A DNA stretch of 64,000 nt. It comes from Locusta migratoria. Its lineage: Eukaryota; Arthropoda; Insecta; Orthoptera; Acrididae. The position numbers and the translations under genes are program-made. Where the stretch lies: positions 784,777,390 through 784,841,389 of the forward strand of contig CM048745.1 in NCBI GenBank assembly GCA_026315105.1, in the 5' to 3' direction. Below, in pieces: positions 54,101-64,000 of this stretch. The notes beneath the pieces are model-generated. The model saw only the letters and a list, made by a program, of their open reading frames with translations, searched no databases and was not told the origin of the DNA. Every line of letters begins with the position of its first letter. Position 1 is the first letter of the stretch.

Positions 54101-54872
54101 ACTTTTTTTCTTTCCTTACAAATGTAAAAAACAAAATGCAAATGTGTGTGTGACTGCACTCCTTCTAAACCACAGGATGAAACTTTGTGTGCCTCTTTGA
54201 ATAGGTTATTTGAGTGGGTCCCTAGATGGCTTAGATTCACAACTGAACCTACTAGGTGACGCCGAAAAATCGGAATAATTATTGCCGATTTTTGTATGTT
54301 TGGCTTTCATTTGCATTTAATCGATGTCATACCGTTCACCTCACAGCGATAAAATTTTACCCATTTGACCTCCGAAACAAGACTTCCTATAGAGGATTTT
54401 GTACGCATGAAGAGGACTAAAATCTACAATTCCAATCTTGAAACTTCGCACATTTCATAACGAGAGAAACATCACTGTCTACATAATATTTCCTACCGTA
54501 CATGACGAAGGATATCTTGACACAGCTTTAAACATTAAAATTTAGCAAATATATTTAATTTTTCATGTACAGAGGAGGGAGGAGACAAAACAGATAGAAG
54601 GGATAGGAGTAAAACAACAGAGTGAGGGGACGGGAGACGATTGGCACAGAGCAGGAATATGTAATTAAAGAGACAGGAGGGATGGATGTGTAGATGAGGG
54701 AAGAGGCGATGGCCAAGGAGTTGCGGGGTTGGAGAATGCGGAATTCGTTAGAGGGTGAGCAGAGGGTGAAGGGAAGAGGAGATGGGCAAAGATGGAAGGG
54801 TACAGGGACTAACAGAATAAACGGAATAAATAAATACCTGAACAACGCCGGTTTTTCAGCTAGCTAATAAAG
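54101..54872 (+). mobile_element. Possible Helitron with purine-rich tract
   Basis: 54574-54800 is almost purely A/G on the plus strand. It ends in ACAACGCCGGTTTTTCAGCTAG, close to Helitron 3' ends I remember from related genomes (hairpin then CTAG). The 5' boundary is not located; no coding. Confidence 0.35.
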
Positions 54873-55741
54873 ATAGAGGCCTAAGAGGACACAGAGGATT
54901 ATCCAATTTCCATACATATATAGTAATTGCGAAGCTTTGCCGTTTTATTTTCGGTGGACTAGAATGTTGCGGTAACCAAGTTTCTCACCAAAGGTTGCTG
55001 GCAATGGCGAAGAAACCATTAAGCTTCACTTGCTCAACGGGAAGAAAATAAAATTGCAGCAAATATTCGAGACAAACAGCCTGTTGTCTCTGTGGTTGGC
55101 CAAACAACAGGTAACGATGCCATACAATAAGGCGCATGTGTCACTAGATCATTCTAATAGGCAGCTCTGCCGTTAAAATCGCATCAGAATTTGTTGCTGT
55201 GAACACGAGACTGATAACAATAGAATCTGATAGCAATAACCTTGGAGCAATTGTCTCGGAGAAAAGAAACCTTACGTTTTAAGTGTTTTGTTCACTCAAT
55301 CTAAACTTATCGCTTATCTTGCAACTCGTTATCATCGGCCATAAATTCTGTCGTCGTGACATTTCGACAGCCATCAGTGCTCCGAGAATTTACGAAATCA
55401 GGTAAGCTCTATAGAAGCTGCAATCCGTTTTATAAGTTATCTTTGTTATATGGGCGCTTAATACCTATCGTCAGTAAGTCTTTATAGAAAAGCGCAAACA
55501 AGCCAAATTGGTGTATTTATCACTGGTTTAATAATCCAGTACGGTATAATCAGTGCTTTTTCCACCTCCATAAGATGTTTCGCTATTGACTACTAATGTC
55601 TATCAGATAAGGGGAAGTCTTACGGAATTGACTAATGCTGACAGAAAGTTATAACTATAATTCATTACGAAGCAGGAAGTATTGCACAAGTCAGCAAGTA
55701 AACAACTTACTTTCCCTATATTTTACCCTGCTGGCTTCATA
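54873..55741. other. No feature recognised
   Basis: Unique-looking. Confidence 0.35.
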
Positions 55742-55905
55742 ATTTGACACAGTTTATTCCAGTGGTTCGGTAATTTTCACACCTGTCTACGCCTGCTTTC
55801 TTTGGAACAGAGATTAGGAAGTTTTTCTTGAAGTCTTCAGGTATTTCGCCTGTCTAATGCCAGGTAGAATAGTTTTGTCACGCCTGGTTCTCCCAGAGAA
55901 GCAAA
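55742..55905 (-). mobile_element. RTE-like LINE fragment, start of RT
   Basis: The minus strand corresponds to the DFKKNFLIS/GEIPxDFKK region before the NYR motif. The plus-strand fragment at 58318-58482 covers the same part. Confidence 0.55.
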
Positions 55906-56354
55906 TAACTAAAACAACAACACAATTTTTCCATTTATTTACATCTACACTTCACAAGTGACCAAATGGTGTGTGGCTGAACGGTTAATCATGCAGCAAC
56001 AATATTAGGTCTCCTTCGCACAAAATAGTTTTGTGTGTTGGGCACCACTTGAGATACGGTATGAAGCAGAATGTTCTTGACTCAGGTTGGTTGTGAGTAA
56101 AGATTTCGCGTTGCACAACGTATTTCTGGAAGTCTCCCACTGACAATCATCTTTTTTTACTGTTCAGTCAATCGACATTGCTAATGAGGTCGAACCAAGT
56201 AAACAAGGTTTCAGTGAAACATCTAGACAATGACGCCGTACCTTAGAGATGGTGGGATAGGTATCAAGAGAAAACAATACATTTGTTGCTAGTCTTGCAT
56301 GGTTCGCAGGAGAGATTCTGTGAAGTTTCGAAAGTAGGAGGCGAGGTACTGGCG
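55906..56354. other. No feature recognised
   Basis: Unique-looking. Confidence 0.3.
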
Positions 56355-56533
56355 GAAGTAAAGTTGTGAGGCGGCATCGTGAGTCGTGTCGGGATAGCAC
56401 TGTCGGTAGTGCGCTTGCCAGCGAAAGGCAAAGGTCCCAGGTTCGAGCCCCGTTTACAGCACACAATTTTAATCTGCCAGGAAGTTTCATATCAGCGCAC
56501 ACTCCGCTGCAGAGTGAAAGTTTCATTCTGAAT
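56355..56533 (+). mobile_element. Fifth SINE family (tRNA-headed)
   Basis: A box-like GATAGCACTGTCGGTAGTGC, B box AGGTTCGAGCCCC, then the body TTAATCTGCCAGGAAGTTTC and CACTCCGCTGCAGAGTGAAA, which I remember as a common orthopteran repeat. Confidence 0.8.
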
Positions 56534-57261
56534 ACATTTGTTGTACACATTTCTTACGCGAAAATACCGTACCACTTGCTTACAAGGTATCATGCAGATA
56601 AGCGTCTAGGTAATTTATGGTCAAACTTGTTCGCTCCATCTGTGCAAAAGTTCGCCGCTCGTCATTAGTCCATCAGCACTGTTTTCCCACGCTCCGAGCT
56701 CTCAAGAGCACAGTATCGTTCTGATCTCTTTCTGGTATTGTATGAAACCATTTCAAAAGATCTGATAAAGCACTGGTACAAAATTAAACATAACAGTTGA
56801 AGACTGTAGATTGTAGAAAGGGACATCGATTTGCTCAATGTGTCTCGGTTTGACAAGTGTAGAACAAGAAAACCAAAAAGAATTATTTTCTCAAATGAGG
56901 CGTTTCATCACCTTAGTGGGAACGTCAATAAGCATAAATGCAGAATTTGAGGTAACGAATGTCCGCGAGCGATGTGAACGATGAGATACATAAACAACGC
57001 ACGACTATTTGATGTTTAGGTCAGGAGAAGTAATCGGCGGTACTTTTGTGAAAGTGGCGAAGCTGCCGTAATATGAACGGCGGCCGTTACTGGAACATTC
57101 TTTCCGATTGGATTTTCCCTCTTATTGGTGAAAATGACGAGTTTTGGTTTCACAAGATTCTGGTATATTTCACGCATCCCGTGAAACGATTGCTCTGCTG
57201 AAAATTGGCCTTTTTGCGTGTCAACCAGAAAAGGCCTGCCGGATTATCGAACGTCTTGTGG
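56534..57261. other. No feature recognised
   Basis: Short ORFs without motifs. Confidence 0.35.
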
Positions 57262-57307
57262 TTTTTTTTTTTTTTTTTTTTTTTGGGGGGGGGGGGGCGG
57301 GGGGGGG
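57262..57307 (+). repeat. T23 followed by G-rich run
   Basis: Adjacent T and G homopolymers with a single C at 57298. Confidence 0.9.
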
Positions 57308-57814
57308 ATTTGTCAAATCAAAAGTGTACATGAACAAACTACAAATAGTACAATAACTGAGGGATGAAATTAAAAGGTTTATTACCGACATTCAACCACG
57401 AGTTTGTGAACACGTCATCAAGAACTTCAATAAACGCATTTCTCGTTGCCTCGCAGACTGGTTCTAATTTTTATACATAAAAATTACATTTTCACAAAAT
57501 TTTTGTGTTTCATGGTACTTTGATATTCCTCCTTACTTCCTAGACACCATCTATAACTTTACAGTGTTTATTGTTGCCGGGCACTGAAACGGCGAACACT
57601 TTGCTGTGCTGTGACCAGTATAGCCAGTTTTACAATCTGAGATATCCAAGCAGTTTTTTAATCATTATATTACTCACTACCGTCGCCACTTTTATCGCCA
57701 GTTTTTCTCGGATCGAGTGCGTCGAAGTACGTCCCTTGGCACATACAAGGGGCAGTGTCTGCACTATCTCGGAGAAGGTGTATAACAATACGGCCAATAT
57801 GGCCAATACAATAA
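57308..57814. other. No feature recognised
   Basis: The patch 57360-57450 (AGGTTTATTACCGACATTC, CGCATTTCTCGTTGC) could be a mariner-type relic, but I cannot support it. Confidence 0.3.
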
Positions 57815-58017
57815 CTATAATGATAAAATAATTTCGTGTGGCTTTCAACTGGACGCCACATCGGCGACTTGCGATTTCCTAGGCTATCCCAGTTATCCAA
57901 ATGGGCAAAGGGGAGCTGCAGTTTAACTTGTAATCCGAACAACGTATCGTTTCTGGCGACTCGTCACGTCGGAGAGAGGTGAAAGCTGGTTTAAAACGTA
58001 AAATGAAAAATTTCGTG
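57815..58017 (-). mobile_element. Third SINE family, 3' part
   Basis: ATAATTTCGTGTGGC, GGACGCCACATCGGCGACTT and the GGTGAAAGCTGGTTTAAA block match 26377-26580. The tRNA head is missing or replaced by the next copy. Confidence 0.75.
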
Positions 58018-58035
58018 ACCTTATGATTTTTTCCC

Positions 58036-58257
58036 TTTTCTCGGTTTCATCGGCCTTTTGAGGACGTTGGTTCGTTTGGTTCTATGGTGATTTCTGCATC
58101 TTTGGCTCAGTTTTATTTTTTTATTATTATTACGGAGGACGTGCAGCCCTCTGACCGAACACGCTGAGTTACCATGCCCACTGATCTGGTTTCGAACCCG
58201 TGACCCTTCGGTTCCCAGTCAAGCGCTTTACCCCCTAGACCTCCAGCCCCGGCAGTA
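58036..58257 (-). mobile_element. Third-family-like SINE, head part
   Basis: The minus-strand head reads GGGGGTAAAGCGCTTGACTG and GGGTCACGGGTTCGAAACC. The body includes an (ATT)n stretch. Confidence 0.65.
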
Positions 58258-58317
58258 GGTGTAATTACGTCACGTGACTCGTACATCTGTTATACATAAG
58301 GTACGAAGAAGAGCTAA

Positions 58318-58482
58318 ATTCTGTGGAAGATCCAGCCATGACAAAACTACTTTAAGTGGTACGAAAGATGTATGAGACAAGGGAAATACCCTCAGACTTT
58401 AAGAAAAATGTTATAATCTCAATTCCATAAAAAGCAGGCTCAGACAGGTGTGAAAATTACATGGAAGGATATGAGCACATTT
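58318..58482 (+). mobile_element. RTE-like LINE fragment, start of RT
   Basis: The plus strand reads RKMYETREIPSDFKKNVIIS then a stop and KAGSDRCENY, matching the linker between RTE endonuclease and RT. Confidence 0.7.
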
Positions 58483-59415
58483 AACACCATTATGTACTGC
58501 TTACGACAGAAACACCCCAGTAGGTGACATTAGTAACTTGTCTAGTTCGGATTATTGAAGTATAACACCGAGTAAAAAATTAGCTACTTAGATTAGATCC
58601 ATATGGTAGTGTGTGCGTGCGTGCGTGAGCGCGCGCGTGTGTGTGTGTGTGTGCGTATGGTAAAACAGAAACCCAAAAAAATATTTTTTTAACAAAACTC
58701 ATATCATCCGAAATCAGTCATATCATGGCACCGAGAACGTTGCTATTGACATTTTTTTTATTTCTGTTACTTTACTCTCTTTATTTCTTTAAACGCTGTT
58801 GTTCAAAACAGAAACAATTGAGCGATGAGAAAACTGAAATCTGTCCCAAGCTTAGAGTTTCCGACTTGTTTCTCTGGTTGGCAAAATGATTTGCTGTGAG
58901 TAAGTAACAACTAATCCGATTTTTGAAATAACACATTTTACGTGTAACATTCTCAAGCATTGATAGTTGATAAAAGTAACTGTACGATACAGTGTACAAA
59001 AATAAATGTATCCTTTCTTGGAAAACTACTGTTTAAAATATGGGTTCTCTGATTTGCGACCAATAATTTTGAACTATTACAAAATGTTAAGGAATCCACT
59101 CCAATAGGTGATAATTGTCTGTACTGTACATACCAGGATGTGCTGATCAGAATGCCTGTTATTTGAATTGTATGGGGAAATATCTTCGACGGGAAACTAA
59201 AATGGTCGCCGTTTCTAAACAATAATAAGAAGCGTTAAAAAAATTTTGAGTCCACTAAATATAATGGCACTGACCAAGCAAATATGAGGTTTCTTTTTTT
59301 TTTCTTAGCTGGCCAAGCAACCACTTGGGACAGTTGGCATGTATTGTAATAGTTGTATTACACACCCTGTTCTTACCAACACTTGCTCATCCACCGTGTT
59401 TTCTATTGCTTACAG
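58483..59415. other. Upstream region of the secreted-protein gene; (GT)n
   Basis: A GTGTGC microsatellite at about 58610-58655. No promoter elements can be named. A splice acceptor ends it (see next feature). Confidence 0.4.
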
Positions 59416-59425
59416 CGGCGCCAAC

Positions 59426-59564
59426 ATGTGGAAGCTGTCTTTCGTGATGTTGCTGGCGGTGGCCGTAGCCGCCCAGGCCAGCCACATAGACGAAGACAGG
59501 CTGGAGAAGATCAAGGCCGCTGTGAGCAAACTGCGATGGAGGAAGACCACTGGCCTGCACTCAG
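59426..59564 (+). CDS. Secreted JHBP/takeout- or group-7-allergen-like protein, first coding exon
   Basis: ATG at 59426 opens a clear signal peptide (MWKLSFVMLLAVAVAAQA), then a Glu/Lys-rich helix (DEDRLEKIKAAVSKLRW). The exon ends CTGCACTCAG/GTACCC at 59564/59565, leaving one base of the next codon. Upstream, TTTTCTATTGCTTACAG (acceptor at 59414-59415) suggests that a 5' untranslated exon lies further up, so 59416 is the likely exon start. Codons are GC-rich against AT-rich flanks. The next exon at 61988 completes the split codon as Gly. The protein would be secreted. Ligand unknown; juvenile-hormone or other lipid binding is inferred from the family guess only. Confidence 0.65.
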
Positions 59565-59660
59565 GTACCCGCCGACAGACACATGGATCATTTTACGTGC
59601 ACTGTGTTGATTTGATGGGAAGGGTCTGCAAACAGTTTTACTCCTATGACGGAGTTAATC

Positions 59661-59811
59661 GATCGCGCGGCCTCCCGCGTCGGAGTTTCGAATCCTCCCT
59701 CAGGCATCGTCGTCTTTAGTATAAGCTGTTCATTAGTAGTTTTTACGTTTAGGGACTCATGACCCTGCAGTTAAGTTCCATAAGTTTTACAAACATTTAT
59801 ACTTTTGAACT
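59661..59811 (+). mobile_element. 5'-truncated SINE in the intron
   Basis: Target duplication GAGTTAATC at 59652-59660 and 59812-59820. It lies 97 bp past the splice donor. Confidence 0.88.
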
Positions 59812-59995
59812 GAGTTAATCAAACAAAATGTAACTGTGAAAAGTTCATGTTGGGTTAGTAACAATGTACCTAATTAGGATAGGTTGTAATTCACCGTAAG
59901 ACGACTGCTGGGTCGCTGCCAGATTTCAACTAAATAATTTTTAGACATTCACAAATGCACAATTCAGAAACACATGAGTGCTGTACATGGACACC

Positions 59996-60196
59996 GACCG
60001 GCCGCGGGGGCCGAGGAGACTGAGGCGCTCCAGTCACGGTCTGCAACTCCACTACGGTCGGGGGTTCGAATCCCCCCTCGGGCATGGGTATTTGTGCCGT
60101 CCTAGTTCGTAAGTAATTCATAAGTAGTTTGTAAGTTTAGGGACTGATGACCCCGTAGTTAAGTCCCATAAGCTTAACAAACATTTGAACATTTTT
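59996..60196 (+). mobile_element. tRNA-headed SINE (type A head) in the intron
   Basis: Complete head, B box GGGGGTTCGAATCCCCCC, body and CATTTGAACATTTTTT tail. Small deletion in the body. Confidence 0.92.
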
Positions 60197-60848
60197 TAGA
60201 AATATCCGCACTGTCTAGCAAAGCATTCAGGTACTGCAAGGGTGGATATGTAACATTACTGTTTAAATGTTGCTATATTTATCACGTCGTTGTTGAACGA
60301 CGAACCGGAATTGGTGTCCATATAAATGGTCCTGATCGTTTCATTCGCATATAGAAAACATGTCAAATCCGCTGGAATCAACACTCAGTCATTGCCACCA
60401 TATTTATGTGTCCTCTTCAAATTTTACGTGTACGAAGAGGTTAGATCGTTGCACGTAAATAGATAAATAACCATTGTTTGTCTTCAAAATATCAAGGTGA
60501 TAAGTCCAATTAAATTTAGCAGGTACCGAAGCCCTGCTAATTCCAAACCTCTGTCTACTACGTTAAGTAATCTACTATGGTAGATTAAAAGTTGGGAACT
60601 AGAATGAAAAAAAATCTTGTATCGCAGCACAACAATGTGCGAATATGTCGTGACCATAGTAAGAGATGTAAAAGAAGCGCACTAGCTTATCGACTTCCCT
60701 GGAAGCTTCAAAACTAACTAACGCTTCCTTAAACTCTCAATCCCAGGCACAGTGAGCTGTTGGGGGATTTAGCGTCCCGTGATCAAACGTTATTAATAGT
60801 AAGTGACGCCGTACTGAACGCTACAGGGGGGAGGGGGGGGGAGAGGAG
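60197..60848. other. Intron, no feature recognised
   Basis: AT-rich, G-run at 60826-60842. Confidence 0.4.
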
Positions 60849-60887
60849 CCGGCCGCGGTGGCCGAGGGAAATGAGGCGCTCCAGTTC
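60849..60887 (+). mobile_element. Outer SINE head, interrupted
   Basis: CCGGCCGCGGTGGCCGAGGG through GCGCTCCAGT, then broken by an inverted SINE. It continues at 61087. Confidence 0.8.
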
Positions 60888-61086
60888 AAAATGTTCAAAT
60901 GTTTGTCAAGCTTATGGGACTTAACTACGGGGTCATCAGTCCCTAAACTTACAAACTACTTATGAACTACTTACTAACTAGGACGGCACAAATATCCATG
61001 CCCGAGGGGGGATTCGAACCCCCGACCGTAGTGGCCGTGCTGACCGTGACTGGAGCGCCTCAGTCACCTCGGCCACCGCGGCCGGC
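60888..61086 (-). mobile_element. Inner SINE, inverted, full length
   Basis: Complete type A SINE read on the minus strand from CCGGCCGCGGTGGCCGAGG at 61085 to the ACATTTGAACATTTTG tail. No clear target duplication. Confidence 0.88.
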
Positions 61087-61229
61087 GCGCCGCACGCGCT
61101 GCACGCGCTGCACGGCCGCTACGGTCGGGGGTTCGAATCCCCCCTCGGGCATGGATATTTGTGCCGTCCTTAGAATTAGTTAGTTCATAAGTAGTTTGTA
61201 AGTGTAGGGACTGATGACCCCGTAGTTGA
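61087..61229 (+). mobile_element. Outer SINE, remainder
   Basis: A GCACGCGCTGCACGCGCTGC expansion, then CTACGGTCGGGGGTTCG, body, stopping at GACCCCGTAGTTGAG (tail lost). Together with 60888-61086 it forms a long inverted repeat. Confidence 0.8.
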
Positions 61230-61987
61230 GGTGCGACTTTAATAGACAGTATTCCTGAGTAGAGATGCATACACGTTAATCGGCAATGGCAAAAAATTTT
61301 ATGTTGCGCGAGATATGCCATTTTGCATGAAAAAATGCCATGTAAAATGTTATTTGACGTGATATCATAAATCATTTTTATTTAAAAAGACGCGAACATG
61401 TCAATATTTTTTATTAAAATTTTTTGAAGCTTTCAGATAAGTCTAAAAGCTAGTTATCTGCTTTTGCGCCTTGCACCATGTCCAGGACATATTTCCCTTA
61501 TGTTGGCTGTGACAGGAGCATTTCACATTCTATACGTAATACAACAATTTTCCTGCATAAATCATCTTTACTTTTCAGTTCTATGTCACTTTTATTTTTA
61601 CAGCAGCATTTTGCTAATTTTCTGCTTGTTATTTTGAAGAAGTATTGAATCTGTCAGGTACGTCTCACTGGACGCTGACATTTTGCATGAAGATGAGCAG
61701 GATTCCCGTTAAAACACTGTTGTAATCGATAGTGACTTTCTTCTTGTAGCATAAGCAGAATTTATTAGTTAAATTAGCTGAGAAGATCTGTATACGTGTA
61801 ATTCCGATATCAGCCATTACACTACTCTCCTACCTGCATTGTTTCTTCACTGCAACTTAAGAAAAAACACAGATCTGCTAATTGTGCACCATTGGTGGTC
61901 ATTATTAGACGGTGAGGAATTTAATTTAGTAAGTGGTAAAACGTTTTTTTCGTCGAAACCAGTGCAGAAACAAGACTTCCATTTCAG
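61230..61987. other. Intron, AT-rich, ends in splice acceptor
   Basis: No repeat recognised. The last bases CAAGACTTCCATTTCAG are the acceptor. Confidence 0.45.
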
Positions 61988-62165
61988 GTGTTGAACGCCG
62001 CGATGCTCATCTGACGCCAATGGCCTACGAGGAGCAGATCAAGGAATTCCTGGAGACGCTGAAGGAGATGATGCGGGGGCCCATCGGGTTACTCGGCAAC
62101 AAAACCCTGGACCCGCTGGAGATTGCCGGGCCGATCGACATCAACATCGACAACGACATGGTCGC
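61988..62165 (+). CDS. Secreted JHBP/takeout- or group-7-allergen-like protein, second coding exon
   Basis: Acceptor TTCCATTTCAG ends at 61987. The first two bases (GT) join the single G of the first exon to make Gly, and the frame continues VERRDAHLTPMAYEEQIKEF, LETLKEMM, PIGLLGNKTLDPLEIAGPID, INIDNDMV. The amphipathic helix followed by a L-D-P-L-x-I...I-D-I-N-I-D strand is typical of the N-terminus of JHBP/takeout and group-7 allergen-like folds. The best donor is GC/GTACGT at 62165/62166; ATG/GTCGCG at 62160/62161 is an alternative. The remaining ~150 residues must be encoded past 64000. A SINE tail begins only 12 bp after the donor. Confidence 0.65.
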
Positions 62166-62177
62166 GTACGTTACGAT

Positions 62178-62246
62178 ACAAATGTTGTTTGTAAAACTAT
62201 GGGACCTAACTGCAACGGTCATCGGTCCCTAAACTTAAAACTACAC
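62178..62246 (-). mobile_element. SINE 3' fragment beside a splice donor
   Basis: ACTATGGGACCTAACTGCAA and CATCGGTCCCTAAACTTAAA are the SINE body as read from its 3' end. It is cut off at the mariner-like element at about 62250. Confidence 0.8.
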
Positions 62247-62249
62247 TGC

Positions 62250-62885
62250 TAAAACTGCGAGGTGGAGTTGGGACTGTGGGCAGAATTAAGTACGAAAGGG
62301 GAAACAAGGACAAAATTAAATATTAAAGATAAGACTTTATGTTTCCACATAATCTGCAAGTATACTGACGCATTTGTCAAACCACTTTAATAAGCTTCAA
62401 AAAGTCACCCAGGAAAAATTAGGGCGTTGCATACGGTAGAAGCATCGAACGCCTATTGGCGAGAAACAACACAGCAGGTGAACGTGGTGCTAGACACCGA
62501 TACACCATTGGGTCAGGTCGACCATGAATAGGGCACCATCAACGCTGTGCCGTACAGTGACACTCTGTCGAAATTGAAAGAGGTGATTCGGAAAAAGCGG
62601 CTTGGCCTTCTCATATCTGGCGATCTGCTGTTGGATGACAATGCGAGACCATACTCGGCGATAGCAACACAAAACCATATTGCTGCTCTTGGTAGAGAGC
62701 GCCCTGATTTTTTGCTGGAAGACTTTTTGAAACCTATAAAGCGGTATGACAATTTGAAATTCTCTAGAAAAATAAAGATATCTTATCTTTAATGTCTCAT
62801 TCTATTTTTCTCCTTTCATACGCTACTTTGACCACAGTCTACAGGGGAAATTTATTTTCCAACCCCCCCTCGTATATAGTGCTTC
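62250..62885. mobile_element. Rearranged mariner-like element with two inverted 3' ends
   Basis: The plus strand 62540-62790 encodes a mariner transposase piece (YSDTLSKLKEVIRKKRLGLL, LLDDNARPYSAIATQ). The minus strand near 62333-62383 encodes a mariner C-terminal tail (KWFDKCVSILADYVET then stop). The sequences beyond each tail match inverted (TCTTATCTTTAAT... through GACCACAGTC at 62835 against 62270-62370), as do the ends (GAGGTGGAGTTGG against CCAACCCCCCCTC). It is a dead palindromic remnant. Confidence 0.7.
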
Positions 62886-63651
62886 TATACTGTGACGGTA
62901 GGATACTGGGGAATAGGCTATAACTTATCAGGAGAGTTTATTTGAGTCTCTTCATCATAGTCCCAAAGTGTACCCGATGTAATTAAATATAGGCCTACGT
63001 TTCGTGGGGATAGAGTCCAATTCCCTAAGCAACTGAAAACTGTTAATGATTTAATAGAATAACTTGTTAATTGTACAGTTCATAAATTAGTGCTCCTATT
63101 AGTAGCAGCCTTGTTTTATAGTTCAGAATTCTGGTAACTACCGATTCAATACTACATGCAGTACAGAGTCGGTAAGTAGGTCTACAGTTACATAGCAAGT
63201 GACACAGACCAAGCGATTGTCATACACGTCAGCAATCCGGACATAGATAACACATATTATAAAACTGTTAATTTTCTGCTCGAGTCAGTTGCCATTTACA
63301 GGCATACGACTACTATTGTATTTTTATGAACTTGTGTCCTTCCAGTATCGATCAACTGTTGTTTCTCTTCAAACGTATACGCGTACAAAAATTCTTCTCC
63401 AAGCAGACCGCGTTATTTCTTGTTTATAGCAAGTGTCTTTATCCATGTAAGTGCTGTTGCTATCACTATAGTCCGATTTAAGCTTGCGTATATGTAACTG
63501 GATGGTCTTATTACACTAAGATGTCAGAATGTACATATTAAATTCATTTAGTTGGCAATATTCGTTGAATGTAGGTGAGGCAGTATTATCTGTATGCTAA
63601 TTGGATACAGAGTGTATAGGAATAGTCTAAGGCAGTTCTTCCCAAACTGTT
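62886..63651. other. Probable intron, no exon recognised
   Basis: AT-rich. No stretch with the GC-rich codon use of the upstream exons was seen. Confidence 0.4.
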
Positions 63652-64000
63652 TTGTTGTTGTTGTTGTTATGGTCTTCAGTCCGGAGACTGGTTTGATGCA
63701 GCTCTCCACCCTACTCTATCCTGAGCAAGCCTTTTCATCTCCTCATAAGAACGGCAACCCATATCCACTTGAATCTGCTTACTATACGCGTCTCTTGGCC
63801 TCCCTCTGCGATTTTTACCCCACACACTTCCCTCCAATGGTAAATTTACGATTCCTCGATGTCTAAGAATGTGTCCTACCAAGCGATCCCTTCTTTTAGT
63901 TAGGGTATGCCAAAAATTCCTTTTCTCACCAATTCTGTTCAGTACCTCTTCATTAGTTATGCGATCTACCCACCTAATCTTCAGCATTCTTCTGTAGCAC
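63652..64000 (-). mobile_element. RTE-like LINE 3' end (runs off right edge)
   Basis: The minus strand reads MLKIRWVDRITNEEVLNRIG, RDRLVGHILRHRGIVNLPLE and GRPRDAYSKQIQVDMG, nearly identical to 27517-27870. It ends in a (CAA)n tail (GTTGTTGTTGTTGTT on the plus strand). The 5' part lies outside the window. Confidence 0.9.

Noticed and set aside
54555..54845. 96-codon minus ORF rich in Pro, Leu and Ser
   Set aside because: It reads through a purine-rich tract with no stop-forming bases, so openness is expected.
9118..61229. tRNA genes at the many GGTTCGAATCC boxes
   Set aside because: All lie at heads of SINE copies followed by the SINE body. No stand-alone cloverleaf with acceptor stem was found.
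1..64000. CRISPR arrays, bacterial operons, riboswitches or terminators
   Set aside because: The window is eukaryotic; no regularly spaced short repeats or prokaryotic gene order were seen.

Overview
This is 64 kb of eukaryotic, almost certainly insect, nuclear DNA made mostly of decayed transposable elements. Repeats I recognise from memory point to a large-genome polyneopteran, most likely an orthopteran: tRNA-headed SINEs with a shared body, a 5S-rRNA-derived SINE, several Tc1-like transposons, CR1-like and RTE-like LINEs, Penelope-like elements (PLEs) and Helitrons. The species cannot be fixed from the window. There is no operon-like gene layout, and no intact host gene lies wholly inside the window.

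Layout. 1-905: 5' end of a LINE ORF1 with a PHD finger (minus strand). 906-2822: an IS630/Tc1-type transposon with about 280-bp inverted repeats. 2825-8362: CR1-like and RTE-like LINE debris around an unexplained 1.7-kb GC-rich block. 9-13 kb: SINEs and a palindromic element. 13.65-21.1 kb: one Tc1-like element that appears to be split by nested LINE, SINE, PLE and hairpin insertions. 23.9-24.1 kb (minus): an orphan 150-bp exon with good splice sites, possibly linked to a weaker candidate first exon at 28.5-28.6 kb. 29.0-31.4 kb: two Helitrons in tandem, one carrying a SINE. 34.5-38.7 kb: a 5'-truncated I-clade LINE with a fully open 1232-codon ORF2, the best-preserved gene here. 42.9-43.9 kb: an inverted double Penelope element bounded by one 12-bp direct repeat. 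46.8-50.3 kb: a 0.65-kb composite block present twice. 50.6-59.4 kb: mostly unrecognised AT-rich DNA with LINE and SINE scraps.

Host genes. The clearest is at 59.4-62.2 kb (plus): a signal-peptide exon and a second exon in matching phase that look like the start of a secreted juvenile-hormone-binding/takeout or group-7-allergen-like protein. Its 2.4-kb intron is filled with SINEs, and further exons must lie beyond 64 kb.

Most interesting signal. Several unrelated palindromic elements carry a hammerhead-ribozyme-like core (CTGANGA, stem II, GAAA). Two cores are perfect matches with a pairing stem II (25600-25627 plus; 13391-13422 minus). Hammerhead ribozymes are known in Penelope-like terminal repeats, so this window may hold several distinct PLE-derived, ribozyme-bearing, non-autonomous families. 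All family calls rest on reading and memory; no search was run.
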